From NCBI GenBank assembly GCA_963835935.1, contig CAWIHK010000001.1:1364001-1428000 (forward strand): DNA of 64,000 bases. The letters are read 5' to 3'. The position numbers and the translations under genes are program-made. Positions 53,335 through 62,006 of the stretch are shown piece after piece. The notes under the pieces are model-generated. The model saw nothing but the letters and a program-made list of their open reading frames with translations, had not been told where the DNA came from and ran no database searches. This stretch comes from CAWIHK01 sp963835935. Lineage in GTDB: Bacteria; Bacteroidota; Ignavibacteria; UBA10030; CAVZMI01. The number at the start of each line of letters is the position of its first letter. The stretch's first letter is position 1.

Positions 53335-53586
53335 TTAAATCACGTGCAAACCGATTGGTACGAACGATCGTCCGCTTAGCTGATGAAGTTCATCAAATGA
53401 GTCGATAAATTTTATCTTGCCTGACTGAATCTCTTTATGTGCAGTCCGTAAACCCGCGAGAAATTCCTTGCGATATAACTCGTTTTGTGAAATAGACATG
53501 CCGAGAAATTCTTGAATCGTTTGATACGCTTCGAGAACTCTATCGAGTTGTTTTTTAGAAATTTTAATAGTAATGCTTGACATCAT
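53335..53586 (-). CDS. antitoxin-like small helical protein
   Basis: An 83-residue protein starting MMSSITIKISKKQLDRVLEA. The end, GLRTAHKEIQSGKIKFIDSFDELHQ, resembles the tail of Phd/RelB-like antitoxins, but I cannot assign a family. AAAAGGAA lies upstream of ATG 53586. A palindrome, TTCCTG-TTT-CAGGAA, sits at 53601-53615, just upstream of the gene, where an autoregulator would bind. No toxin gene is adjacent, so it would be an orphan. Confidence 0.5.
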   Translation of the reverse strand: MMSSITIKISKKQLDRVLEAYQTIQEFLGMSISQNELYRKEFLAGLRTAHKEIQSGKIKFIDSFDELHQLSGRSFVPIGLHVI

Positions 53587-53600
53587 GTATTCCTTTTCTG

Positions 53601-53615
53601 TTCCTGTTTCAGGAA
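53601..53615. promoter_or_regulatory. palindromic operator-like site
   Basis: TTCCTG (53601-53606) and CAGGAA (53610-53615) are exact inverse copies with a 3-base spacer, 14 bases upstream of the small antitoxin-like gene's start. Position and symmetry suit an autorepressor site; hairpin formation is the alternative. Confidence 0.4.
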
Positions 53616-53836
53616 TATGAATTTGAAAAACAAGATGCAACTTGGTGTAAAAAAGGAATAGCTCATTTTGCATTGTTTCGTCTTCTAAATCCTGCGATTA
53701 CTATGACAGTAATGTCTTTAGCGGATCAATCCACCTTCGGCGGATCAAACGGGAAAGTGGGTCTGTTTTGGTGGGAATTTATAAGAATGGATCGAAGTAT
53801 GTTTATATATGGAATTCGTGATCGGTGCTTTTCAAA

Positions 53837-54718
53837 TCAACTAATTTCCAATCCGGAAAAGTCAGGCAAAAAATTTGGAGGTGAAACAAAGACCTGATAT
53901 CCGGCGGAGAGCATCTCAACCGCATCGTCGGCATCATAGCTCGATGTAAAGAGTCCGAAGACCGCCGATCCGCTTCCGCTCATTAGAGTAAATACAGCCC
54001 CGCTGTTGATGAGCCTGGTTTTGATTTCTTCAATTTCCGGATATGCTGAAAATACCAATTCTTCAAAATCGTTTTTAACTACAGTCTCCCAATTTTCTAC
54101 TCTGGCTTTATTCTTGATAAAGAATCGTTTCAAATCCGCCGGCGTTTGGGTTTTGAGTTTCAGATTTTTGTAAGCCCAACTCGTCGAGACATGAACATCT
54201 GGATGGACGACGACAGTCCAGTACGGCAGAGTGAAATCGAAGTAATCCAATATTTCGCCGCGGCCTGTCGCGTAAGCGGCAGTCGGTTGAAGAAAATAAG
54301 CCACATCAGAGCCGATTGAGGATGCAATAGCTTGGAGTTGTTTGTCGTCGATAGAGACATTCCACAATTCTCGAAGGCCAAGAAGCACGGCTGCCGCATC
54401 GGAACTCCCGCCGCCTAAACCAGCACCTATCGGAATATTTTTGTGGATCGTAATATGAGCGCCGCCGGCATAACGAAGATGTGCGCGAAGAGCATTCGCC
54501 GCCCGCGCGCATAAATTTGTGGAGTCGATCGGCACATCTGGATGTGCGCAAGATACTATCACTTCATCGAATGGTTTTAATTCGATGTCATCGAAGATGT
54601 TGATAGGGTAGAAGACGGTTTCGATATCATGATAGCCATCTTCCCGCATTCGGAGAATATTGAGGCCAAGATTTATTTTTGCAAAAGCTCGAGTCGTAAG
54701 GTGGGGTAAATCCTGCAA
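53837..54718 (-). CDS. ispE: 4-diphosphocytidyl-2-C-methyl-D-erythritol kinase
   Basis: A 293-residue GHMP kinase of the MEP isoprenoid pathway. RAFAKINLGLNILRMREDGYHDIETV is the N-terminal signature, and the ATP loop is PIGAGLGGGSSDAAAVL near residue 98. LMSGSGSAVFGLF closes the fold. Start at TTG 54718, supported by AGGAGG 9 bases upstream and by the family N terminus. It is the last gene of the kdsA-to-ispE run, 46 bases after tyrA. Confidence 0.94.
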   Translation of the reverse strand: MQDLPHLTTRAFAKINLGLNILRMREDGYHDIETVFYPINIFDDIELKPFDEVIVSCAHPDVPIDSTNLCARAANALRAHLRYAGGAHITIHKNIPIGAGLGGGSSDAAAVLLGLRELWNVSIDDKQLQAIASSIGSDVAYFLQPTAAYATGRGEILDYFDFTLPYWTVVVHPDVHVSTSWAYKNLKLKTQTPADLKRFFIKNKARVENWETVVKNDFEELVFSAYPEIEEIKTRLINSGAVFTLMSGSGSAVFGLFTSSYDADDAVEMLSAGYQVFVSPPNFLPDFSGLEIS

Positions 54719-54764
54719 TGACGCATTCCTCCTAAAAACCTAACAATGTCATTACTACGAATAA

Positions 54765-55862
54765 TCAGCTTTCCATTCTTGCCTGAATGCCGTGTGAGCG
54801 AAATATTTTCACGGCTTTTCGTGCGTGTGCCTGTGTGTCAAAACTAATGCGGAACGTTCCGCCGAATCCTTCCCGCACCTTCAACAACTCAAGATCTTTA
54901 ATGTTAATTTTATTATCTGCCATCAGTTTTGTTGTTGTGAAAAGGGAACCAGGTTTATCTTCCAAATTGATAAAAACATCCTGCAAAGGAGTGATAAATC
55001 CTTTCGAATTCTTTTTTATTCCGGAACGGAGTTCATTCGCACGAATGAAAGCATGCTGAAGTTGCTTATCCTGTTTATCTACCGACTTCCTTAGCTTTAA
55101 CAACTGCTTGAGAAAAAGGTCGATGGTTTTCAATACTTGAGTTCGATTTTGTTCGAAGATGTCGTGCCACATTTCGTATGGGCTTGAAGCAATTCTCGTC
55201 ATGTCTCTAAATCCGCCGGCCGCGAGTTGAAGAGCAATCTGCTTTTTATCGCCAAGTGCATCCACCGTATTCACAAGTGCTACGGAAAGTAACTGGGGCA
55301 GATGACTAATTGCAGCGGCAACCTGATCGTGTGTGTGAGGATCGATTAGAATAATTCGTGCGCCGGTCGATTGAATGAGATCGATAAAACGCTTCACACG
55401 TGCTTTTGGAGCCGCAGCAGGAATTGCAAGAGCATAAACTGCATTCTGGAATAAATATTGATCCGCGTTGTCGACTCCTTTTTGCTCTGTTCCAGCCATT
55501 GGATGTCCGGCAATGAATGTGACATTCGGCGGCAAGCATTTTTTAGCATCATTGACGACATGATGCTTCACGCTTCCGACGTCAGTTACGATTGCACCCT
55601 TCTTTAGATACGGCGCGATTTCTTTCATTAAAGGTTTCATCACACCAAGAGGTGTGTTGATGAATACAACATCTGCATCGGTGACTGCCGCGACAGGATC
55701 GAATGCGGCGATATCGATCGCTCCACGTTCAAGCGCACGCAACAAAGTTCTCTGTGACGCATGGCCGGTAATTTCAACATCCGGACGAGAGCTTTTTATT
55801 GCGAGACCGAGAGATCCGCCGATAAGACCGACACCAAGTAATGAAATTTTATAAGGCTTCAT
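54765..55862 (-). CDS. tyrA: prephenate dehydrogenase with C-terminal ACT domain
   Basis: A 365-residue enzyme that converts prephenate to 4-hydroxyphenylpyruvate for tyrosine. GVGLIGGSLGLAI binds NAD+, and AGHPMAGTEQKGVD and AAAISHLPQLLSVAL carry active-site His residues. An ACT domain at about 290-365 (DVFINLEDKPGSLFTTTKLM) suggests allosteric control by an aromatic amino acid. It follows aroF by 34 bases, so both aromatic-pathway steps lie in the run headed by the aromatic-rich leader peptide. Confidence 0.94.
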   Translation of the reverse strand: MKPYKISLLGVGLIGGSLGLAIKSSRPDVEITGHASQRTLLRALERGAIDIAAFDPVAAVTDADVVFINTPLGVMKPLMKEIAPYLKKGAIVTDVGSVKHHVVNDAKKCLPPNVTFIAGHPMAGTEQKGVDNADQYLFQNAVYALAIPAAAPKARVKRFIDLIQSTGARIILIDPHTHDQVAAAISHLPQLLSVALVNTVDALGDKKQIALQLAAGGFRDMTRIASSPYEMWHDIFEQNRTQVLKTIDLFLKQLLKLRKSVDKQDKQLQHAFIRANELRSGIKKNSKGFITPLQDVFINLEDKPGSLFTTTKLMADNKINIKDLELLKVREGFGGTFRISFDTQAHARKAVKIFRSHGIQARMES

Positions 55863-55896
55863 AAAAAATTAATAATTAATAATTACTAATTGCTAT

Positions 55897-56910
55897 TTAC
55901 ACACTGCGGCCGATTGCATCGGCAATAATGCGAATTTCGCGCATGAGTTGTGTGAATTGTTCCATGTACAAAGATTGCGCACCGTCAGATTTTGCATGAT
56001 CCGGATCGTCATGCACTTCTATTATCAATCCGTCAACACCGGCAGCTACTGCGGCACGCGCCATAGGATTTACTTTGTCGCGTAAACCGACAGCATGCGA
56101 AGGATCGGCGATGATCGGAAGGTGGCTCTTTTTATGAATAACCGGGATTGCACTAATATCCATCGTATTGCGTGTTGCGGTTTCGAATGTGCGAATTCCG
56201 CGTTCACATAACATCACTTGATGATTTCCACCGGAGAGAATATACTCCGCCGACATCAACCATTCTTCGATAGTCGCAGCGAGGCCGCGTTTGAGCATTA
56301 TCGGTTTCGAGGATTTTCCTAAGTCTTTGAGGAAAGTGAAGTTTTGCATATTTCGTGCGCCAATTTGTAAAATATCAGCATAATTTTCAACCAGTTCGAT
56401 CTGACTTTTATCCATGACTTCTGTGATTACCAGTAATCCATTTTCATCGGCTGCTGCACGCAACAATTTCAGACCTTCTTCACCTAATCCTTGAAAAGAA
56501 TATGGCGACGTACGCGGTTTAAATGCACCACCCCGAAGAATTTTAGCTCCCTGACTTTTCACATGTTTCGCGATAGTGAAAATCTGTTTTTCGGATTCTA
56601 CCGAGCAAGGGCCGGCCATGATGACAACATTTTTCCCGCCAATGGCGACATCTTTGATCGTAATCACCGTATCATCGTGTTTAAATGCCCTGCTGGCGAG
56701 TTTGTACGGTTCGGTGATCCTGTAAACATCATCAACACCCGGGAGAACCTGGATCTGGCGTATATCAAATTCCGGTTGAACACCGAGTGCGCCAAGTACT
56801 GTCTTATTCACTCCGGTTGACCGATGTACATCGAATCCCTTCTCGTGCAATATCTTGATGATGTTTTCGATTTGCGTTTCTGTCGCGTCTTTCTCAACAA
56901 CGATGACCAT
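55897..56910 (-). CDS. aroF: 3-deoxy-7-phosphoheptulonate (DAHP) synthase with N-terminal regulatory domain
   Basis: A 337-residue class I-beta DAHP synthase, first enzyme of the shikimate pathway. The N-terminal 65 residues form a ferredoxin-like domain (MVIVVEKDATETQIENIIKI) that gives feedback control in relatives. The barrel has MAGPCSVESEKQI, FKPRTSPYSFQGLG and IADPSHAVGLRDKV. It starts 12 bases after lptB. A shikimate gene inside an LPS operon is unusual; the Kdo enzyme KdsA belongs to the same structural family. Confidence 0.94.
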   Translation of the reverse strand: MVIVVEKDATETQIENIIKILHEKGFDVHRSTGVNKTVLGALGVQPEFDIRQIQVLPGVDDVYRITEPYKLASRAFKHDDTVITIKDVAIGGKNVVIMAGPCSVESEKQIFTIAKHVKSQGAKILRGGAFKPRTSPYSFQGLGEEGLKLLRAAADENGLLVITEVMDKSQIELVENYADILQIGARNMQNFTFLKDLGKSSKPIMLKRGLAATIEEWLMSAEYILSGGNHQVMLCERGIRTFETATRNTMDISAIPVIHKKSHLPIIADPSHAVGLRDKVNPMARAAVAAGVDGLIIEVHDDPDHAKSDGAQSLYMEQFTQLMREIRIIADAIGRSV

Positions 56911-56922
56911 AAAAATATTCCT

Positions 56923-57714
56923 TTATTGAAAAGATGAATAACGATCGAGCGTAAAGCCTTCGCCGAGATAAAGCCGGCGGGCCTCTTCATCGTTTGCAAG
57001 CGATTGAGATGTTCCTGTTTTTAAAATCTGACCTTCAAATAATAAATACGCTCTATCCGTGATTGAGAGCGTTTCATGGACATTATGATCGGTGATCAAC
57101 ACTCCAATTTGTCTGTCTTTCAAATCGTGGACGATCTTCATGATATCTTCAACTGCAATAGGATCGATGCCGGCAAAAGGCTCGTCTAGAAGAATGAACT
57201 TTGGATTTGTCGCGAGCGCACGAGCAATCTCAGTCCGGCGTCGTTCGCCGCCTGAAAGCATATAGCCTTGGCTTTTTGCAATATATGTAAGCCCGAAGTC
57301 TTCAAGCAATTGATCCGCGCGTTCGTTCCGTTTGGCAGATGAGAGTTTCTGCATTTCAAGCACTGCAAGTATATTTTCACGCACACTCATTTTTCTGAAA
57401 ACTGACGCCTCTTGAGGTAAATATCCGATTCCAAGTCGAGCTCGAACATACATCGGTTCATCTGTAATATCTTGATCGTTTATAAATGCACGGCCATCAG
57501 TGGGAGAAATCATTCCTACCATCATATAAAATGTTGTAGTTTTTCCAGCTCCATTCGGACCGAGGAGACCGACGCATTCTCCCTGCCGGACATCGATAGA
57601 AACATTCTTCACGACATAACGTTTTTTATATCGTTTGAACAATCCTTCGGAACGCAGTACGTCGCCTGTAGTTTGAGTGGTGAGAGTGTTCAGTTCTTTT
57701 TGTTCCTGTTCCAT
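56923..57714 (-). CDS. lptB: LPS export ABC transporter ATPase LptB
   Basis: A 263-residue ATPase that powers LPS extraction by LptFG. Walker A is GPNGAGKTT, the signature is LSGGERRRTEIARAL and Walker B is FILLDEPFAGID, followed by the switch His in ITDHNVHETL. The N-terminal extension of about 22 residues is not typical. It lies 3 bases after the OstA-like gene. Confidence 0.95.
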   Translation of the reverse strand: MEQEQKELNTLTTQTTGDVLRSEGLFKRYKKRYVVKNVSIDVRQGECVGLLGPNGAGKTTTFYMMVGMISPTDGRAFINDQDITDEPMYVRARLGIGYLPQEASVFRKMSVRENILAVLEMQKLSSAKRNERADQLLEDFGLTYIAKSQGYMLSGGERRRTEIARALATNPKFILLDEPFAGIDPIAVEDIMKIVHDLKDRQIGVLITDHNVHETLSITDRAYLLFEGQILKTGTSQSLANDEEARRLYLGEGFTLDRYSSFQ

Positions 57715-57717
57715 AGT

Positions 57718-59067
57718 TTACTCTTGAATGATATTTTTGTCGATCAACCTCAAGTGAGGCCGGTCTTCGATCCATTTGAATCCGGCAAGATTATAATCCT
57801 GCTCTTTGCCTTTAATCATGTTTTCTGGATAATAATCGCCTTGAACGCCGCCGCTTATATTAATCGTTTGTATTTCACCTTTTGTGAACAACATGGTGAT
57901 GATATCGCCGGATGATTTATTCACTCCGTTCGGTTTTTTTTCATCATAAAGATAGTACAAACTTGTTGCGGTTCGTTCAACAATAATCTTTTCAATTTTT
58001 TTATCGGCGAAATCCATCGTCAATTTCCGGCCGTTCATTTGGTTGAACTTTACTTTGGTCAGTGAATCGCTTCGCGAAATTGCAAAAGCATTTCCAATAG
58101 AAATCACACGGTGAAGTTGCCTTTTTATAAGATAGATCGTTATTGTATCGCCAGTCATTTGATTGTCTTCATACCATACAATAGGCGAAGTCCAGAGTCT
58201 ATCGAAGGACGAAGTCCCGAGCTTGTCGAGGGACGAAGACTCGAGCACGATTTTTTCCGATTTAGAGTAATATGTTCCTTTTCCGCCGCGAGCGGCTGTC
58301 TTCCCGCTCGTAAGCCGGACACTATCGGTGGCAATAAAATGACGTATTGAATCGTCAAATGCTTCCATCAACTTACTGATGATAATAAGAGTGTCGATGG
58401 TTCCATTCGTTGTGTCGATCTGAATGAGCCGTGGATTTGACGGAATTTGCGTGTACCTTCGATCATCATAATGATAAAGAGTGTCTCCGTAGATTGTTGT
58501 GTTGCCATTGGTACTCGTGACCTTCACATCGCCATAGCAATCGGCTTTTGTTGTTTTTTGGTTATACATTGCTCGGCGTGAATGAAGGACAGATTCTGAA
58601 TCTACTACGACAACATTATGTTCGAAGAATGCGAGTTTATCTTCCGTCTCATATCGTCCTGAATCCGAAGTGATTGTGGAATGTCTGTCGTTCAGCATAA
58701 TTCCGCCGTCGCCATCAGCAATTTTTGTCCGGCCGTTATAAATAACATGCGGAGCGTTCAGCGTAATCGTATCCTGAATTATTTTTACATGACCGCGGAG
58801 TTCCATTCTATTTTCTTTCATCATCTGGATCGCACGGTCGCAAGTGATAAAAACGTTACCTTGCTGGAATTGAACATTCCCGATGAATTCTCTGATATTT
58901 TCGTTAATGACGTTGAACGTCTCTGCTCGGCGCAAATAAACGATATTCGTATCTTGCGCTTCCGATGATACACACCAAGCAAAAAGAAAAATGAAAAAAT
59001 AAATATATGTGCGAGAAATCTTCAGCTTAATGCTCCAATTTATTTTTAAGTGTCTGACCGGCGACAT
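57718..59067 (-). CDS. OstA/LptA-like LPS transport protein
   Basis: A 449-residue exported protein. A signal-like helix (about 18-36, ending SSEAQ) precedes OstA-type beta-jellyroll repeats (RRAETFNVINENIREFIGNV, DRAIQMMKENRMELRGHV, APHVIYNGRTKIADGD). There is no LptD barrel, so it is probably a periplasmic LPS bridge component. The ATG at 59067 overlaps lptC by 41 bases; a later start is possible. A 60-base repeat element is inserted in frame at 58187-58247. Confidence 0.85.
   Translation of the reverse strand: MSPVRHLKINWSIKLKISRTYIYFFIFLFAWCVSSEAQDTNIVYLRRAETFNVINENIREFIGNVQFQQGNVFITCDRAIQMMKENRMELRGHVKIIQDTITLNAPHVIYNGRTKIADGDGGIMLNDRHSTITSDSGRYETEDKLAFFEHNVVVVDSESVLHSRRAMYNQKTTKADCYGDVKVTSTNGNTTIYGDTLYHYDDRRYTQIPSNPRLIQIDTTNGTIDTLIIISKLMEAFDDSIRHFIATDSVRLTSGKTAARGGKGTYYSKSEKIVLESSSLDKLGTSSFDRLWTSPIVWYEDNQMTGDTITIYLIKRQLHRVISIGNAFAISRSDSLTKVKFNQMNGRKLTMDFADKKIEKIIVERTATSLYYLYDEKKPNGVNKSSGDIITMLFTKGEIQTINISGGVQGDYYPENMIKGKEQDYNLAGFKWIEDRPHLRLIDKNIIQE
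58187..58247. repeat. in-frame palindromic repeat element inside the OstA-like gene
   Basis: The stretch contains GTCCCGAGCTTGTCGAGGGAC (58214-58234) and two diverged flanking copies of GACGAAG(A/T)C. In the OstA frame it codes SLDKLGTSSFDRLWTSP; on the other strand it reads SPELVEG. These words mark a well-known class of dispersed palindromic repeats in environmental bacteria. The jellyroll repeat is interrupted but the frame is kept. Confidence 0.65.
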
Positions 59068-59572
59068 GGAATATTTTATAATTCTTCAAACTTTGGTCCG
59101 ACTCCAGTCCTTCTCCCTGCATCGTTTCGTCAGGCGACGTAACGCTCACAAAATCTTTGGTGTGAATAATTCGTGTTGCGTTTGTCCATTGAAGATTTTC
59201 TGTCCGCAATGTTGTGCCGCTATCGGATATGACGACAACATTTTCTTGAGCCTCAAGATCATGATTCTGATCGTTGACAATTCCTTTGTTGGCCGTTAGA
59301 AACGATGTATGCTGTTCCTGTAGGTCGAAGAAATCGACACGAATGCCGCCATCCATGAATGTTCTCTGTTTGCGAATATATTGAGTTATATGTCCGGCTT
59401 TCAGAATGGCTTTTATTTTCCCAGAATCAGAAAAAAAAATGGTCGAGTTCCAACTTTCTTGTGCCGGGACTTCGTCCATCACCGGTATACGAACCACGGA
59501 TGGTTTTATTTTTTCTTCGCAAGCAGTAAGAATAAGCATGAAGAACAACGCTATCATTGATATCTTACGCAT
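59027..59572 (-). CDS. lptC: LPS export protein LptC
   Basis: A 181-residue lipoprotein-like LptC. It begins MRKISMIALFFMLILTAC (Cys18 lipobox) and continues with beta-strand repeats typical of LptC (IFFSDSGKIKAILKAGHI, DGGIRVDFFD, GIVNDQNHDLEAQENVVV, LRTENLQWT). E. coli LptC has a membrane helix; the lipobox form is found in other phyla. It overlaps the kdsD gene by 8 bases and the OstA-like gene by 41. Confidence 0.85.
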   Translation of the reverse strand: MRKISMIALFFMLILTACEEKIKPSVVRIPVMDEVPAQESWNSTIFFSDSGKIKAILKAGHITQYIRKQRTFMDGGIRVDFFDLQEQHTSFLTANKGIVNDQNHDLEAQENVVVISDSGTTLRTENLQWTNATRIIHTKDFVSVTSPDETMQGEGLESDQSLKNYKIFHVAGQTLKNKLEH

Positions 59573-60545
59573 TGTCGGATGCCAACCCAGCTTTTACCAA
59601 ATCATGAAGATGAATCATCCCGATTGGGTGAAGTTGATCATCGACGACAATCAATTGTGTGATATTAAAATTCTCCATTTCCTGAAGAGCAGATGCCGCA
59701 AGAAAATCTTTTTTTATCGTCCGCGGGTTTTTGGTCATAATTAATTCTGCCGTTAAAGAACTTACATCTGTAGCTTTTTGAAGCGCACGGCGTAAATCAC
59801 CATCGGTAATAATTCCCTCAAGTGCGCCATTTTCATTTATGACGCACGTAGCGCCGAGACGTTTCGAGGTCATGACGATAATTGCATCTTTTATATTTAC
59901 AGAATTTTTCACGATTGGGACATTGTCGCCTGCGGCCATCATCTCTTCGACATTTAGAAGAAGCCGCTTTCCTAAATTTCCTCCCGGATGAAATCGTGCA
60001 AAGTCTTCCTTCGTGAATCCTCTCTGTTCCAGCAAAGCTACTGCAAGCGCGTCACCCATGACGAGTGATGTTGTTGTGGAGGAGGTCGGAGCAAGATTAT
60101 GCGGGCATGCTTCTTCACGAACCCCTACATCGAGCACTATCTCTGAAATTTGCGCGAGGCGAGAATTCACGTTGCCGGTCATAGTAATAATTCTAACACC
60201 CATCCGTTTCAACATTGGCATGAGTTGAAATAACTCGTCGGTATCGCCGCTTTTGGAAATAGCAATCACGACATCGTCCGGTGTGACAATTCCCAAATCA
60301 CCGTGTATCGCATCGCTTGGATGAAGGAAGATGGAAGATGTCCCGGTCGAATTCATCGTCGCCACAATTTTTCGAGCGATGAGTCCGGATTTTCCCATAC
60401 CGGTGATTATTACTCTTCCTTTACAGCCAAGAATCATCGTAACTGCTTTTTCGAATTCACCATTAATGCGTTGGTTGAGCAGAGAGACCGCTTCCGCTTC
60501 AATGCGCACAACTCGTTTTCCGATTTCGATTGCTGAACTCTTCAT
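59565..60545 (-). CDS. kdsD: D-arabinose 5-phosphate isomerase (KpsF/GutQ/KdsD)
   Basis: A 326-residue isomerase converting ribulose 5-phosphate to arabinose 5-phosphate, the first step to Kdo. The SIS domain has VIITGMGKSGLIARKIVATM and SIFLHPSDAIHGDLG; two CBS domains occupy about 205-326. HPGGNLGKRLL links them. It precedes lptC and follows kdsC by 12 bases. Confidence 0.94.
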   Translation of the reverse strand: MKSSAIEIGKRVVRIEAEAVSLLNQRINGEFEKAVTMILGCKGRVIITGMGKSGLIARKIVATMNSTGTSSIFLHPSDAIHGDLGIVTPDDVVIAISKSGDTDELFQLMPMLKRMGVRIITMTGNVNSRLAQISEIVLDVGVREEACPHNLAPTSSTTTSLVMGDALAVALLEQRGFTKEDFARFHPGGNLGKRLLLNVEEMMAAGDNVPIVKNSVNIKDAIIVMTSKRLGATCVINENGALEGIITDGDLRRALQKATDVSSLTAELIMTKNPRTIKKDFLAASALQEMENFNITQLIVVDDQLHPIGMIHLHDLVKAGLASDNA

Positions 60546-60557
60546 TGAAAATCCGTA

Positions 60558-61070
60558 TTAGATAAGTCCTTGCGTTTTTAAAATGAGATCGATTATTTCA
60601 CGGACGGCGCCGTCGCCGCCGGCGTGTTTCGAGATATAATCAACCTGCTCTTGTATTTCATCAACGGCGTTAGCCGGTGCGGCACTAAATCCGACATGCT
60701 TCAACGCGGGCAAGTCGAGGATATCGTCGCCGATAAAAGCGATTTGATCGCTCGTAAGATTATTTTCTTTTTTAATTTCTTCCAATGCATTCAACTTATC
60801 TTCAACGCCGTGATAGACTGTGGTGATGCCGAGTTCTTTGGCACGCCACGAAACCAAATCGGATGGCCGGGCTGAAATGAGGCCGACAAGCAGCCCGAGT
60901 TCCAGTGCGCGGCGGATGCCGATTCCGTCGTGTGAATGAAAATTCTTCAGTTCGATTTTTGACAGCCAGAATTTGCCGACGATGATTTTTCCATCTGTCA
61001 GGACACCATCCACATCCATGACGACCATTTTAATTTTCTTTATTTTTGCCGATAGATTTTTTTTTGCCAT
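60558..61070 (-). CDS. kdsC: 3-deoxy-manno-octulosonate-8-phosphatase
   Basis: A 170-residue HAD phosphatase that removes phosphate from Kdo 8-phosphate. The nucleophile motif is VVMDVDGVLTDGKI, the second motif is GLISARPS, and the metal motif is FIGDDILDLP. It lacks a cap domain, as expected for the KdsC tetramer. Gap to kdsA: 6 bases. Confidence 0.94.
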   Translation of the reverse strand: MAKKNLSAKIKKIKMVVMDVDGVLTDGKIIVGKFWLSKIELKNFHSHDGIGIRRALELGLLVGLISARPSDLVSWRAKELGITTVYHGVEDKLNALEEIKKENNLTSDQIAFIGDDILDLPALKHVGFSAAPANAVDEIQEQVDYISKHAGGDGAVREIIDLILKTQGLI

Positions 61071-61076
61071 TGATTT

Positions 61077-61904
61077 TTATTCCGTGAATGTGCGTCGAAT
61101 GTCGTCTATTGATTTTATTTGAATAATAAGAGTCTCCAGTTTTTCAAGCGGCAGCTGGCTTGCAGCATCGCTCAACGCGTTAGGAGGATCGGGATGAGTT
61201 TCGATGAAGACCGCATTTACACCAACTGCGACACCTGCGCGAGCAAGGGGAAGAATGAATTCCGGCTGTCCACCTGAACGATCCACCTCACCTCCGGGTA
61301 ATTGGACGGAATGTGTTGCATCCAGAACGATGGGGAAGCCTATTTTTTTCATGATCACCAATCCTCGCATATCCACAACAAGGTTGTGATAACCAAAACT
61401 TGTTCCACGTTCTGTCAATAAGATTTTACCATTCCCTGTCGCCAAAATCTTTTGCGCCGCATGACGCATTTCTTCAGGTGCAAGGAATTGTCCCTTTTTA
61501 ATATTTATCGCTCTACCGGTTTCTCCCGCCGCTTGGAGTAATTCTGTTTGCCGGCAGAGAAAAGCAGGAATCTGAAGTACATCGGCAACCGCTGCTGCGA
61601 TCCCGGCCTCGATTTCAGAATGTACATCGGTTAGAATAGGGAGTGAGAATTCTCTCTTGACATCTGCAAGGATTGTAAGCGCTTCATCGATTCCGATCGT
61701 TGAGAATGTAGAAAGATTAGTACGATTCGCTTTTTTGTATGATGCTTTGAAAATTACAGGAATGTTGTGTTTGATGGAGAGCTGTTTGATTTTTCCCGCA
61801 GTTTGAAATGTGATGTCATGATTTTCGACAACACATGGCCCGGCGATGAGCACAAGAGGCGCATCATCGCTGAATAAAACAGAACCGACTGAAAATGATT
61901 TCAT
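61077..61904 (-). CDS. kdsA: 3-deoxy-8-phosphooctulonate synthase
   Basis: A 275-residue barrel enzyme that condenses arabinose 5-phosphate with phosphoenolpyruvate to Kdo 8-phosphate. LIAGPCVVEN, FKASYKKANRTN, FLCRQTELLQAA and GTSFGYHNLVVDMRG are characteristic. ATG 61904 is chosen as the family N terminus; a longer frame to 61985 crosses the terminator. It is the first gene after the leader and terminator, and heads kdsC, kdsD, lptC, ostA, lptB, aroF, tyrA and ispE. Confidence 0.95.
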   Translation of the reverse strand: MKSFSVGSVLFSDDAPLVLIAGPCVVENHDITFQTAGKIKQLSIKHNIPVIFKASYKKANRTNLSTFSTIGIDEALTILADVKREFSLPILTDVHSEIEAGIAAAVADVLQIPAFLCRQTELLQAAGETGRAINIKKGQFLAPEEMRHAAQKILATGNGKILLTERGTSFGYHNLVVDMRGLVIMKKIGFPIVLDATHSVQLPGGEVDRSGGQPEFILPLARAGVAVGVNAVFIETHPDPPNALSDAASQLPLEKLETLIIQIKSIDDIRRTFTE

Positions 61905-61932
61905 GATATTAATAGAACTTTCGTTTGAAAAA

Positions 61933-61966
61933 TAAAAAAGGCGGAAACTTCTTGGTGCTTCCGCCT
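61933..61966 (-). terminator. intrinsic terminator between leader peptide and kdsA (attenuator)
   Basis: On the minus strand GGCGGAA (61965-61959) pairs with TTCCGCC (61946-61940) around a 12-base loop; the flanking A-T pair (61966, 61939) extends it to 8 bp, and six T residues follow. It lies 29 bases before kdsA and 40 bases after the leader stop, so it can end transcription before the operon begins. The loop carries AGCACCA, complementary to TGGTGCT just after the leader stop. Confidence 0.85.
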
Positions 61967-62006
61967 CATTTCTACACTGTATCAATGTGTACGAATAGTA
62001 GCACCA

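Noticed and set aside
61967..62006. Second peptide in the leader region reading TDITGTGGSPPSGATIRTH
   Set aside because: It is in another frame, has no start codon with a binding site, and lacks the codon bias that makes the aromatic-rich frame meaningful.
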